Shown one piece after another: positions 6,198 to 13,940 of a stretch of 64,000 bases of DNA. This stretch comes from Natrarchaeobaculum sulfurireducens (GTDB lineage: Archaea > Halobacteriota > Halobacteria > Halobacteriales > Natrialbaceae). Numbering within the stretch: the stretch's first letter is position 1; every line of letters starts with the position of its first letter. Position numbers and translations under genes: made by a program. The stretch spans positions 248,001-312,000 of the forward strand of contig NZ_CP024047.1 of assembly GCF_003430825.1 (NCBI RefSeq), read 5' to 3'. Below the pieces are notes generated by a model. It was given only the letters and a program-made list of their open reading frames with translations, was not told where the DNA came from and ran no database searches.

Positions 6198-7967
6198 GTG
6201 TTTAGGGAAAACTACGAACATCAGCAGGAGAAGCTCTTTTCGCCCGTCAAAGACCTTCCTACTGGACCGAAGAAGAAATTGCGAAATCACTGGTCTACCC
6301 ATTTTTACGAACACGTCTTCACTCAGATAGATGAGAGAACGTTCGGACGGCTATACCATGGCGGGTATAGCCGTCCGAACAAGCCAGTCAACGAGTTGGT
6401 TTCGCTGGAGATTATCAAGCACCTGCTTGGACTGTCCGATAAGCAGCTCGAACATGCCTATCTGTTCGATTTTCGCGTCCGAAACGCCCTGGGTAAAGAA
6501 ACACTCGGCGACAATATCTGTGCGAAGACGTTCACGAATTTCCGCCGACGGTTGATGGAGTACGAGGAAGAAACCGGTCGAGACCTGTTGCACGAGGTTT
6601 TCCAGGATCACCGAAGTTACATCCAAGACGAGTTCGAGATTGACGCCAGCACCCAGCGGATGGATTCAACGTTTATCGAGGCTAACGTCAAGCAACTCTC
6701 TCGAATCGACCTCATCGCTAAAGTCGTTCACAACTTCCTGGACGATCTCCCTGACGAGATCGTCCAGGAACTTCCGGCTGGTCTAGACGAATTCGCCGAC
6801 ACGGAGAACCTGGAACTGTCCTATGAACTGGACCCAGGTGAGGTTGGGTCGACCATGGAAACGCTCATCGAGCACGCTGTCTGGTTAATCGACGCGTTCG
6901 AAGCGGAGGAAAACTACGCTGAACTGGAGAGCTTTGCTCATCTCCAGCAAGTCCTCGACGAACAGTGCTACCGCATTCCTGATCTCGAAGATGATCACCG
7001 TGAGCACGATGAAGACGAGGATGACGACCATCCCGGTGACTCGCCGTCACCGGGATGGGAACCACTCAGAACGTTCACATCCAGCGACGGTGAGCCAAGC
7101 CACGAGCAGGCGACCGATGAGCCAGCTCAGCCCGACGAGGACGGTCCCGAGCACGATCGCATTGGGCTGAAAAAACCTGAGGAGATCAGTAGCGGTTCGA
7201 TACAAAACCCGCATGACGTGGACGCGACTCACCGCCGGAAGGGCGGTGAGTCGTACTGCGGGTATAAAGCGAACGTCGCCGAGACCTGTGATGCGGAAAA
7301 CCCGTTTCGCCTGATCACGACGATTCGCGTTGACACGAACAATACAGCCGATGGCGACCTGTTAGCCGAAGACGTCCCAGAATTGCCAGAAGAGACCGGG
7401 TTAACTGATCTCCTCGTCGACGGCGGCTACATGCACAAAGAAGTGGAGGCGTGCTGCGGTGATCACGGGATCACGCAGCACTTCACAGGACTAACGGGGC
7501 AGCCCCCGCCTGCCGAGAAGTTGTCGCTAGCAGAAGCAGAGTGGGATGAGCATCGAATGGTTGCCTGTCCTGCCGGACACGAACCATTCGAGCAGCGATA
7601 CATGTCCGAGAGTGGTCGTATCTCAGGACGAATGGACAAAGAGTTCTGTGAAGGCTGTCCACACAAGGAGACCTGTTTCGTCAAGGAGAAAGAGGAGTTC
7701 TACAGTTACGGCTTCTACGAGCGAAAATTAGCTCTCGCCCACCGACGCAAGCGGTTGGACGATCCGGCAGAGAAGGAGTTTCTGAACTTACGCGCTGGGG
7801 CTGAGTCGTTGGTCAATGAGGTGTATCACCAGGACGGGGAGAAAACACGGTTCACCGGGACGATCAAGGTGAAAAACGCGTCGATAGCGAAAGCTATCGG
7901 GACAAATCTCAAGCGGGCCTCACGATTCCTCGAATCGGAGGCCCAGCGGAAGCAATCGGCGGGATAA
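6198..7967 (+). CDS. IS1182-family transposase
   Basis: 589 aa starting at GTG 6198 (the ATG two bases earlier is out of frame). The N-terminal part has the DUF772-like block typical of the family (GRLYHGGYSRPNKPVNELVSLEIIKHLLGLSDKQLEHAYLFD in several pieces), followed by the first catalytic Asp in RMDSTFIEAN. A long acidic insert rich in Asp, Glu and His (about residues 270-320) separates it from the second half: GYKANVAETCD, the second Asp in LLVDGGYMHKE, and a zinc-binding-looking CEGCPHKETC. The C-terminus AGAESLVNEVYHQDGEKTRF, then KVKNASIAKAIGTNLKRA, completes the DDE domain. The gene is complete and carries several strong hairpins. A T-run (GGTTTTTG, about 7981-7988) just after the stop could terminate transcription. 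Confidence 0.9.
   Translation: MFRENYEHQQEKLFSPVKDLPTGPKKKLRNHWSTHFYEHVFTQIDERTFGRLYHGGYSRPNKPVNELVSLEIIKHLLGLSDKQLEHAYLFDFRVRNALGKETLGDNICAKTFTNFRRRLMEYEEETGRDLLHEVFQDHRSYIQDEFEIDASTQRMDSTFIEANVKQLSRIDLIAKVVHNFLDDLPDEIVQELPAGLDEFADTENLELSYELDPGEVGSTMETLIEHAVWLIDAFEAEENYAELESFAHLQQVLDEQCYRIPDLEDDHREHDEDEDDDHPGDSPSPGWEPLRTFTSSDGEPSHEQATDEPAQPDEDGPEHDRIGLKKPEEISSGSIQNPHDVDATHRRKGGESYCGYKANVAETCDAENPFRLITTIRVDTNNTADGDLLAEDVPELPEETGLTDLLVDGGYMHKEVEACCGDHGITQHFTGLTGQPPPAEKLSLAEAEWDEHRMVACPAGHEPFEQRYMSESGRISGRMDKEFCEGCPHKETCFVKEKEEFYSYGFYERKLALAHRRKRLDDPAEKEFLNLRAGAESLVNEVYHQDGEKTRFTGTIKVKNASIAKAIGTNLKRASRFLESEAQRKQSAG
6341..6380 (+). repeat. Perfect 17-bp inverted repeat inside transposase gene
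   Basis: GTTCGGACGGCTATACC (6341-6357), a 6-nt loop ATGGCG, then the exact reverse complement at 6364-6380. It encodes the conserved TFGRLYHGGYSRPN segment, so the pairing comes from the choice of synonymous codons around a near-symmetric protein motif. Confidence 0.95.
6735..6770 (+). repeat. Perfect 15-bp inverted repeat inside transposase gene
   Basis: TTCCTGGACGATCTC (6735-6749), loop CCTGAC, then the exact reverse complement at 6756-6770. It encodes NFLDDLPDEIVQEL. Confidence 0.95.
7028..7058 (+). repeat. Perfect 13-bp inverted repeat inside transposase gene
   Basis: CCATCCCGGTGAC (7028-7040), loop TCGCC, exact reverse complement at 7046-7058. It lies in the poorly conserved acidic insert. 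Confidence 0.95.
7225..7253 (+). repeat. Perfect 12-bp inverted repeat inside transposase gene
   Basis: CGACTCACCGCC (7225-7236), loop GGAAG, exact reverse complement at 7242-7253. Confidence 0.95.
7451..7481 (+). repeat. 13-bp inverted repeat with one bulge inside transposase gene
   Basis: GTGCTGCG-g-TGATC (7451-7464) pairs with GATCACGCAGCAC (7469-7481) around the loop ACGG. A weaker 7-bp stem with a GAAA loop follows at 7882-7899. Confidence 0.9.
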
Positions 7968-8085
7968 ACCGGGAAAGGATTGGTTTTTGTCGATATAGCG
8001 GATGGAGAGCGACGCATTTGGCTTAAGTGTGTGATCACTGCCGGAGATGAGCATGTCATCCGGGTCGGGGTGCTCCTGCCGGAAC

Positions 8086-8107
8086 ACCCCTTTCTCCTGC
8101 GCCCTCA
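8086..8107 (-). repeat. Right terminal inverted repeat of the IS
   Basis: Read inward on the minus strand the right end is TGAGGGCGCAG followed by GAGAAAGGGGT, matching the left end in 19 of 22 positions. The GAGCA target duplication follows at 8108-8112. Confidence 0.85.
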
Positions 8108-8199
8108 GAGCATTAGTGCAGCACGACGACCCCATTTGTTTCACAACGAAAGCGGTGAACTATCCGCACACTACACGTGCGGACTGATCAAGGGGAGAG

Positions 8200-8538
8200 T
8201 TATGGCCAGCCGTCAGGTAGCTCATCTTGATGCACCTGCATCAATGTGATAAGGGGTTGAATCTCCTCGAAGCGTGATCCACGTGTGATGGTATTTGTCT
8301 CACGATCCCAATTGATGAACTCTGCTTCAGCCAGTTTCGGTAGATGCAGGTGGGACAGTTGGAGCAAGAACTGTTCGAGATCGGCGTCGTCGGACGTAAA
8401 GGCCTCTGTCTGAAACTCTTCTTCGTCACGGGGGTTCCGATTGGCGAGTGTCGAGAGGATGCGTCGCCGCGTAGGGTGACTGAGAATCTCGAACAGTTCG
8501 CCAAGAGTGGTCTCGGGTTCAGTTGTCTTTGGAATCAT
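8200..8538 (-). CDS. Winged-helix regulator (ArsR/DUF7344-like)
   Basis: 112 aa from ATG 8538. The N-terminal helix LGELFEILSHPTRRRILSTL is the classic ArsR-type start of a winged helix; the later LLQLSHLHLPKLAEAEFINWD matches the recognition-helix/wing block of haloarchaeal DUF7344 proteins, followed by the strand TITRGSRFEEI. An upstream in-frame extension to 8649 is Arg/Ser/Thr-rich and not halophilic, so I excluded it. It is predicted to be a DNA-binding transcriptional regulator with unknown effector; there are no metal-binding Cys pairs, which argues against a metal sensor. It stands alone, about 90 bp from the IS right end. Confidence 0.8.
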   Translation of the reverse strand: MIPKTTEPETTLGELFEILSHPTRRRILSTLANRNPRDEEEFQTEAFTSDDADLEQFLLQLSHLHLPKLAEAEFINWDRETNTITRGSRFEEIQPLITLMQVHQDELPDGWP

Positions 8539-9003
8539 AGGCGTAGCTTGAGTTGCGGAACGTACTGATGTGTCCCGCGTGACGGCCACGCGAAGAGAAC
8601 AAGGTGTGAGTGATCGACCGGCGCAAACCGGTTCAAGCGCCCCCTCCATAATCGGGGGCGGGCACAGTGAGTGGGCTGGTTCCGTAGTATGACATAGGCC
8701 CCCAGACGGATAAGTGTACCCTCAATGAAGGGAGAGAGTCGGTCTTGATCATTGTACCACCTGTACGTAGCGATCACTAACCCTCGCAGATCGCCTCTCA
8801 GTCTGTGCCCCATTCGCGCTATGTATCTTGCACGCCTCGCTCAACGTATACAGAAGCTGGTAGAACGGCGGTGCAAAGTACAGCGCATTACATATACTGG
8901 CACGAATCTAACATCTAATTGAACAATCCATATTTTACGAAATCTGACTAGTAAGGGTGTAACGCTATCTTTCATTCAGTCGAACCTAGGCCGAGGAATT
9001 GGG
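8539..9003. other. 465-bp gene-free stretch
   Basis: No convincing coding frame. The minus-strand open frame at 8535-8813 is rich in Arg, Leu and His and lacks halophilic acidity. The sequence is markedly AT-rich between about 8880 and 8960 (for example ATTACATATACTGG and CCATATTTTACG), which may hold the promoter of the HalOD1 gene at 9004. A short inverted repeat ACCGG-CGCAA-ACCGGT lies near 8620. Confidence 0.45.
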
Positions 9004-9279
9004 ATGGAGAAAACCAGCGAAAACCCAAATGACAAAACACACCATTTGGCGACAGCCACCCAGCCAAGCCTTCGGGTAATCGGTGCTGTCGCGGAAGCAA
9101 TGAACGTCGATCCCCTCGATTGTCCCCCTCTCTACGAAGCCATCGACATATCAGGATTGGATATGCTATTTGAAAATAGAGAGAAAACCAACGGCTCTGT
9201 TACGTTCAACTACGCCGGATACATAGTCACGGTTGACAGCAACGGAGACATAGTGGTTCACAGTCGTGAGGATACGTGA
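9004..9279 (+). CDS. HalOD1 output-domain protein
   Basis: 91 aa. HalOD1 core: helix LRVIGAVAEAMNVDPLDC (residues 23-40), PPLYEAIDISGLDMLF, then the strand pair SVTFNYAGYIVTVDSNGDIVV. All expected elements are present. The gene is preceded by AT-rich sequence and flanked by gene-poor DNA. It is the right-most member of the small-regulator island; composition changes back to the bulk genome soon after (about 9480). The ligand and partner are unknown. Confidence 0.85.
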   Translation: MEKTSENPNDKTHHLATATQPSLRVIGAVAEAMNVDPLDCPPLYEAIDISGLDMLFENREKTNGSVTFNYAGYIVTVDSNGDIVVHSREDT

Positions 9280-9549
9280 GGTCGAGACGCTTAGTTTGTC
9301 GGCAGACCTTCTGAATGGGCCTAAAGTAGGTTCGTAACTGGCTCGAATTAGTATTAATCAGAGTAAGGATATACGCGATTATTTAGCGGGTTCAAATTCG
9401 TGCCACACTTGCGCTCTGTATTCAGCAAGAGTCCTGAGATACATCACAACCTGCACATTTCAATCACGTCATCACCCCACCCTCGAGCATCCAGCACCCC
9501 TTGAGGCTGACCCGTGTCCTTATTCCCTCGGCGTCCGAATGCGACGATA

Positions 9550-9918
9550 ATGGACGGCGAAATCTCACCCGAAGCGGTCAAAGAACTTCTCGAGGACGAC
9601 GCGGACGTCTGTGTCGTCGACATCCGCGATCCGGCGAGTTTCGAGCACAGCCGTATTCCCGACAGCGAGAACGTTCCGTTCCACGAGTTGACCCAGCGTA
9701 TCCACGAACTCGAGGGCTACGACCACATCGTGACGGTCTGTCCCCACGGCAAAGCCAGTATCCAGGCCGCCAATCTCATCGGCTCCTACGAGGGAACCGC
9801 AGACGCCACCGTCGAGAGCATGGCGGGCGGCCTCGAGACGTACGGAATGCAGTTCGGCCTCGCTCGAGCGCACGAAGACGCGACGGAAGGGGCCGCCGAC
9901 GCCGAGTCACCGTTCTGA
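9550..9918 (+). CDS. Rhodanese-like domain protein (sulfurtransferase)
   Basis: 122 aa single rhodanese domain: SPEAVKELLEDDADVCVVDIRDPASFEHSRIPDSENVPF in pieces (the CH2A region), and the catalytic loop VCPHGKAS with the persulfide-forming Cys. The loop is CPHGKAS rather than the more common CRxGxRS. Such proteins move sulfane sulfur, for example in thiolation pathways; here the acceptor is unknown. A GTG at 9514 would add 12 basic residues; the ATG at 9550 gives the usual haloarchaeal N-terminus (MDGEISPE). It stands alone, 252 bp before the convergent aIF1 gene, and that gap (9919-10170) shows no gene. Confidence 0.88.
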   Translation: MDGEISPEAVKELLEDDADVCVVDIRDPASFEHSRIPDSENVPFHELTQRIHELEGYDHIVTVCPHGKASIQAANLIGSYEGTADATVESMAGGLETYGMQFGLARAHEDATEGAADAESPF

Positions 9919-10170
9919 TCGGTTCGATCGCTCGAGTTGCGACCTCTTTCGGTCTTATCGCGTTTCCGATCCGCTCTCGAGGGGGTGCGTACGCTGTTGG
10001 ACAGCAGTCAGTGACGCGACGTCACCGGCGGGGTGTGACACCGAAGACGGGGGCTGTCGATCAGCATCGCTCAGGGCGTGGTTCGCTCGAGAAAATTCGG
10101 CACTGGAGAGTACGTCGCCGATCGATCCGACGGGCCGCGAGTTCGGAAGTCGGCCTAGGTCATCGCGGAC

Positions 10171-10464
10171 TCATGCGACGTTGAAGCCGCGGTCCCGAAG
10201 GAACTCTTCGATGCGGCCGCGGTGATTGCCCTGAAGTTCGATGTGGCCGTCCTCGACGGTCCCGCCACAGGCGAACTTGGACTTGAGATCCGACGAGAGA
10301 CTGTCGAGATCGACGTCCTTCGGATCGAATCCTTCGACGATCGTTACCTCCTTACCGTATCTGCGCTCGTCAATGCGGATGGTGAGTTGCTGTTGTCCCT
10401 TGGCTACGTCTTCACAGACGCAAAGTTCCTCGGGCAGCCCGCACGTCGAGCAGACTTCCGACAT
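10171..10464 (-). CDS. Translation initiation factor aIF1 (SUI1 family)
   Basis: 97 aa. The N-terminal zinc-knuckle-like [13 protein letters not shown] is typical of haloarchaeal SUI1 proteins, followed by the SUI1 core: [50 protein letters not shown]. aIF1 acts on the 30S subunit in start-codon selection. The Met three codons further upstream (10473) is less likely because a TATA element lies 26-32 bp before 10464. It is monocistronic: the next minus-strand gene stops at 10567. Confidence 0.95.
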   Translation of the reverse strand: MSEVCSTCGLPEELCVCEDVAKGQQQLTIRIDERRYGKEVTIVEGFDPKDVDLDSLSSDLKSKFACGGTVEDGHIELQGNHRGRIEEFLRDRGFNVA

Positions 10465-10489
10465 TACGTTCACAGCTACGAAATGGCCA

Positions 10490-10496
10490 TATTAAA
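10490..10496 (-). promoter_or_regulatory. TATA box of the aIF1 gene
   Basis: TTTAATA on the minus strand lies 26-32 bp upstream of the ATG at 10464, the distance expected for a leaderless haloarchaeal transcript. Confidence 0.6.
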
Positions 10497-10566
10497 CACT
10501 ATCGGGACCTACACGCCGGCGTGCGGTTCTTTTTGACACGTGCTCCCGAACGACGGCCCCGTCTCG

Positions 10567-12852
10567 TTACGATCGGCGCTGTCCGAGAATCGGTAGCTGG
10601 CCTCTGACCAGGCCGTTAACCCGCTCGATCGCGTCGTCGGCTTCGTCTCGAGTGACACCGCCGCCGTAGACGGCGCGCTCGTAGCAGTCGAGTACCGCTT
10701 CGGTCCGCGGATCGCAGGCTGGCCCGTCGTCTCCCGCTCGCTCGAGCGCTTGGAGGTATCGCCGGGCGGATTCGTTCGGCCGTCGTGGTCGGTACTCGCG
10801 CGCCAGCAGTCCCTCGAGCCGTCGGAACGCACGCTTGGCGTCTGCGTCCGGATCGCCGCGTCGGCCGTGCCAGTACAGTCCCGTGAGACGCCGAGTGCGG
10901 GCTACCGCACCGGTTCGGCGAACGCCGGCCGCGAGTCCGACCAGAAGCACGGCTCCGATCGCGGCTGTTTCGCGCGGAATCGAGAGCTCGAGCGACGGCT
11001 CTTCGTCGGTCGACGACTCGCCAGTACCGACTTCGGGGTCCTCACTCGGCTCCTCGGCGTCGGTTCCGTGGTTGGCTTCCTCGCCGTACTCGCCGTTGCC
11101 CGAGAGGAACTCTTCGCTGTCGTTGCCGTCCGTCGGCGATTCGGCGTAGCCGTCCGTGGCGTTCAGTTCGTCGCCGACGTCCTCGTCGGGCTGTTGGCCG
11201 TCGTCGACCTCGGCGTCGTGTGGTGTTTCCGCCGGTGTCCCGTCGGCGTAGGCCTCGTGGGCTGTCTCGCGGTCTGCAGGCGGCGTCGGCTCGAACGGCA
11301 CCCAGCCGTGGCCGGGGAAGTAAACTTCGACCCAGGCATGAGCGTCCAGCCCACGGACGGTGTACGTGTTCTCGTCGACCTCTTCGCCGGCCGTATATCC
11401 CGTCGCGTATCTGGCCGGGACGTCCTCGGCGCGCAGCATCTGGGTCATCGTCGTCGCGAAGTAGACGCAGTAGCCCTCGTCCATCTCGAGAAGGAACGCC
11501 TCGGCGACGTCGCCATCGGGTCGGTCGACCTCGAGCGAGTACTCCTTCGACGAGCGGAGGTAGGCTTCGATCGCGGCGGCCGTCTCGTACGGCGTCTCGG
11601 CGTCGGCAGTAATCTCGGCCGTGCGCTCGTCGAACGCACTCGAAGTCGACTCCGGCCGCTGGAGGTAGTGTTCTGTGATCTCCTCGGGGTAGATCTCGCC
11701 GGCGTGCTGGAGCTCCTCTGGCTCGGGATCGGCGACCGCGCTCTCGACGGTGTAGGTCTCGTCGGCGGCGAGGATCGAGTCGGGGTAGAGCTGGCCGTGA
11801 GCGGAGACCGTCGCGTCGTCGGCGATCGGTCCATCGATCGACAGCGGCTGGGTCGCTGCTGGGATGACGTGAAGGGTGCGCTCGGCTCGCACCTCCTGTT
11901 CGACCGTCTCGAACTCACCCGGCGGCGTCTCGAGGTCGCCTTCGAGGGCGGTCTCCTGTCCGGATCGGAGCCACTCGTCACCGGTGTAGCGATCGTAGAC
12001 GCCGGTTCGCCAGTACGACGGTTGCTCCGACTCGACGGTAAAGCGGGGCTCCGGCGAGAGGTCGACGGCACCCGCGATTCCCGAGCGCTCGGGTTCAGCG
12101 TCGATCGTCCCCTCGAGCGTTCCCTCGCCGCCGCTGGCGGCTGTCGTCGGGGTTGCGGGTCCGCTCGGGACGAAGGTGACCGACAGCGAGAGGACGATGA
12201 CGAGCGCGAGCAACACGGCGATCAGGTCGACCTGAGCGACCGAGCCGCCGCGGCGGGCGAGTTCGCCGAAGCCGACGGCCGCGATCGCCGACAGGGTTCC
12301 GAGCAGGGTAACGATCGTTCCGGCGTCGCCCGTCAGGACGAGAAAACACAGCGCGAGGCCGCCGGGAACGACGCTCAGGGCGTATCGACCGCGAAGCGCG
12401 AGGTACCACGAGAGGAACACCGGCGCGGGGACGAACGCGAGCGTCCAGGTGCCGGCTTCGACCATCTGGAGTACCGGCATCCCCGTCGCGAGCGTGAGCG
12501 TATCGCCCACCACGCCGTCGGTCGCCGAGACGAGCGCGTCGACGCCGACACCGGCCACCTCGAGGTAGTAGACGAAGCCGATCGATCCCGCCGCCAGTGC
12601 GAGGGCGGCGGCAGTCCAGGGTCGAATGGTTCGTGCCAGTACCGTCGCCAACACGATCATCGCGCCGGCGAGCGCGAACAGCGACTCCGTTCCGCCGACG
12701 ACGCGGGTCACTTCCTGCAAGACGCTGACGTACGACGCCGAGAGTACCAGCACGCTCCCGAGCGCGAGCAGCCGAAACGTCCGAGGACCTGCGGTACCGT
12801 CGCCGACCAGCTGAACGGTAGTGCGCCCGTGTATACCTGCGTCGGTGCTCAC
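10567..12852 (-). CDS. TgpA-like membrane transglutaminase (DUF3488/DUF4129)
   Basis: 761 aa. Residues about 25-230 contain six or more membrane segments (DUF3488/TgpA N-terminal region). An extracytoplasmic transglutaminase-like domain follows: catalytic Cys in EGYCVYFATTMTQMLR (Cys462), His in DAHAWVEVYF (His505), acidic partner in VPFEPTP (Glu521). An acidic low-complexity stretch (about 535-630), another membrane helix and a C-terminal DUF4129-like helical domain (about 690-750) complete it. Its start overlaps the DUF58 stop by 4 bp in a moxR-DUF58-tgpA operon, a widespread arrangement thought to work on assembly or maturation of envelope proteins. The substrate is unknown. The active-site residues are all present, so it is likely catalytic. 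Confidence 0.92.
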   Translation of the reverse strand: MSTDAGIHGRTTVQLVGDGTAGPRTFRLLALGSVLVLSASYVSVLQEVTRVVGGTESLFALAGAMIVLATVLARTIRPWTAAALALAAGSIGFVYYLEVAGVGVDALVSATDGVVGDTLTLATGMPVLQMVEAGTWTLAFVPAPVFLSWYLALRGRYALSVVPGGLALCFLVLTGDAGTIVTLLGTLSAIAAVGFGELARRGGSVAQVDLIAVLLALVIVLSLSVTFVPSGPATPTTAASGGEGTLEGTIDAEPERSGIAGAVDLSPEPRFTVESEQPSYWRTGVYDRYTGDEWLRSGQETALEGDLETPPGEFETVEQEVRAERTLHVIPAATQPLSIDGPIADDATVSAHGQLYPDSILAADETYTVESAVADPEPEELQHAGEIYPEEITEHYLQRPESTSSAFDERTAEITADAETPYETAAAIEAYLRSSKEYSLEVDRPDGDVAEAFLLEMDEGYCVYFATTMTQMLRAEDVPARYATGYTAGEEVDENTYTVRGLDAHAWVEVYFPGHGWVPFEPTPPADRETAHEAYADGTPAETPHDAEVDDGQQPDEDVGDELNATDGYAESPTDGNDSEEFLSGNGEYGEEANHGTDAEEPSEDPEVGTGESSTDEEPSLELSIPRETAAIGAVLLVGLAAGVRRTGAVARTRRLTGLYWHGRRGDPDADAKRAFRRLEGLLAREYRPRRPNESARRYLQALERAGDDGPACDPRTEAVLDCYERAVYGGGVTRDEADDAIERVNGLVRGQLPILGQRRS

Positions 12853-13895
12853 GCGATCACCCCCGTACCGTCGACGTTCGATGTTCGGTCACTCTCTCCA
12901 CCGGCTACTGACGCCGACGCAGCCAGTCGGCCGACCGGCAGTTCGGTGCCCTCGACGACGACTGTCGTTCCGGTTTCGTCCGCCCGGACCACTACGTCCG
13001 CACGCTGGCGTTCGCTCCCCTCGAGGTCGCTGTCGTCGACGATGGCCAACAGCGCGAGGCAGTCGCGATAGTGAGCGGCGTCGGTCGACGGCGGGCGGTA
13101 CTCCTCACCGATCGCGAGCCCGACGCCGACGTTGGCCTCGAAGAGGACGGTCGCGACGGTTGCAACGGCGCTCACGAGTTCGTCCGCCCGGTCGGGTGGG
13201 CCGTCGGCGGCGATCGTGATCGATCCGAGGCTGCCGTCGGCGACGTGTTCTGCGACCACGAGGTCGTCTCCCGGTCGTTTCGCGCTGGCTTTCCAGTGGA
13301 CGTCACGCCGGGGGTCCCCGCGGCGGTACTCACGGAGGTGGTCGAACTCGTCGCGTTCGTCGGCCACCGTGTCGTCGACGGCCGTCCGCAGCTCGCGGGC
13401 GGTCTCGCCGCCGAGGTCGAACAGCCGGGGGTAGACCAGCACGCTCGCCGTCGCGTCGTACTCGAAGCGACGCCTGACGAGCCCGAAGACGTCGGTGACG
13501 GTGATCGAGAGCGGCCCGACCGTTCGCTCGCCGCGTGCGTCGAGGTCGATCGCGTACTCGAGGCGCGTCTCGTCCTCCAGGGTCGTCTCGACGCACGGCT
13601 CGCCGTCGACTGTGACGAGACCGTCGCCGACGTCGTCGCGGACGGTCGCCGCGACCGAGGTGTCGCTGTCGACGGTGAGCGCGACGGTCCTGCGGTCGCC
13701 AGGAAAGCCGTCTTCGATCGGGTGTCGGCTGACCGACGGCCGGGTGAGGAGACCGGTCGCGATGACGCCGCCGACGAGTACGACGACCAGCGGGACGACG
13801 ACGGCGTTGAGCGATCGCGGGCCGTATTGCCAACTCATCGCGAGAGCAACAGCGACGACGACGACGACGGTCCAGCCTCTGATCGTGGGTCGCAT
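12849..13895 (-). CDS. DUF58 domain protein
   Basis: 348 aa. Two N-terminal membrane helices (WTVVVVVAVALAMSW; AVVVPLVVVLVGGVIATGLL) anchor a domain that carries the DUF58 signature REYRRGDPRRDVHWKASAK. DUF58 proteins associate with MoxR ATPases and often have a vWA-like fold. The C-terminal part after the signature shows alternating strand/helix sequence (SITIAADG; LVSAVATVATVLFEA) consistent with that. It is the middle gene of a three-gene operon, 45 bp after moxR and overlapping tgpA by 4 bp. Probable role: partner of MoxR in a membrane chaperone-like complex. Confidence 0.92.
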   Translation of the reverse strand: MRPTIRGWTVVVVVAVALAMSWQYGPRSLNAVVVPLVVVLVGGVIATGLLTRPSVSRHPIEDGFPGDRRTVALTVDSDTSVAATVRDDVGDGLVTVDGEPCVETTLEDETRLEYAIDLDARGERTVGPLSITVTDVFGLVRRRFEYDATASVLVYPRLFDLGGETARELRTAVDDTVADERDEFDHLREYRRGDPRRDVHWKASAKRPGDDLVVAEHVADGSLGSITIAADGPPDRADELVSAVATVATVLFEANVGVGLAIGEEYRPPSTDAAHYRDCLALLAIVDDSDLEGSERQRADVVVRADETGTTVVVEGTELPVGRLAASASVAGGESDRTSNVDGTGVIA

Positions 13896-13940
13896 CGATC
13901 TCAGGGCTCCGATGATCGTGACATACGTTGTGTAGTGGAC

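Larger units (their letters stand above)
6067..8107 (+). mobile_element. Intact IS1182-family insertion sequence
   Basis: 2041-bp element bounded by imperfect 22-bp terminal inverted repeats beginning TGAGGGCGCAG (19 of 22 bases match) and by a 5-bp direct repeat GAGCA at 6062-6066 and 8108-8112. Removing the element and one copy restores ...GACTCAGAGCATTAGTG..., a clean pre-insertion site in non-coding sequence. The single gene, a 589-aa transposase, is uninterrupted. Both sub-terminal regions can fold: AAAAGG-AGTC-CCTTTT at 6080-6095 and a 10-bp stem with one mismatch at 8067-8090. It probably remains active or transposed recently. Confidence 0.9.

Noticed and set aside
8535-8813. Minus-strand frame of 92 codons
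   Set aside because: Basic and hydrophobic composition with no motif, in an AT-rich gap.
9384-9402. GGGTTCAAATTCG resembling a tRNA T-arm
   Set aside because: The position after the T-loop is T rather than C, no acceptor or anticodon arm can be drawn around it.
10750-13071. Long plus-strand open frame (773 codons) opposite the transglutaminase gene
   Set aside because: It mirrors the real gene in high-GC DNA; composition is Arg- and Val-rich without halophilic acidity or recognisable domains.
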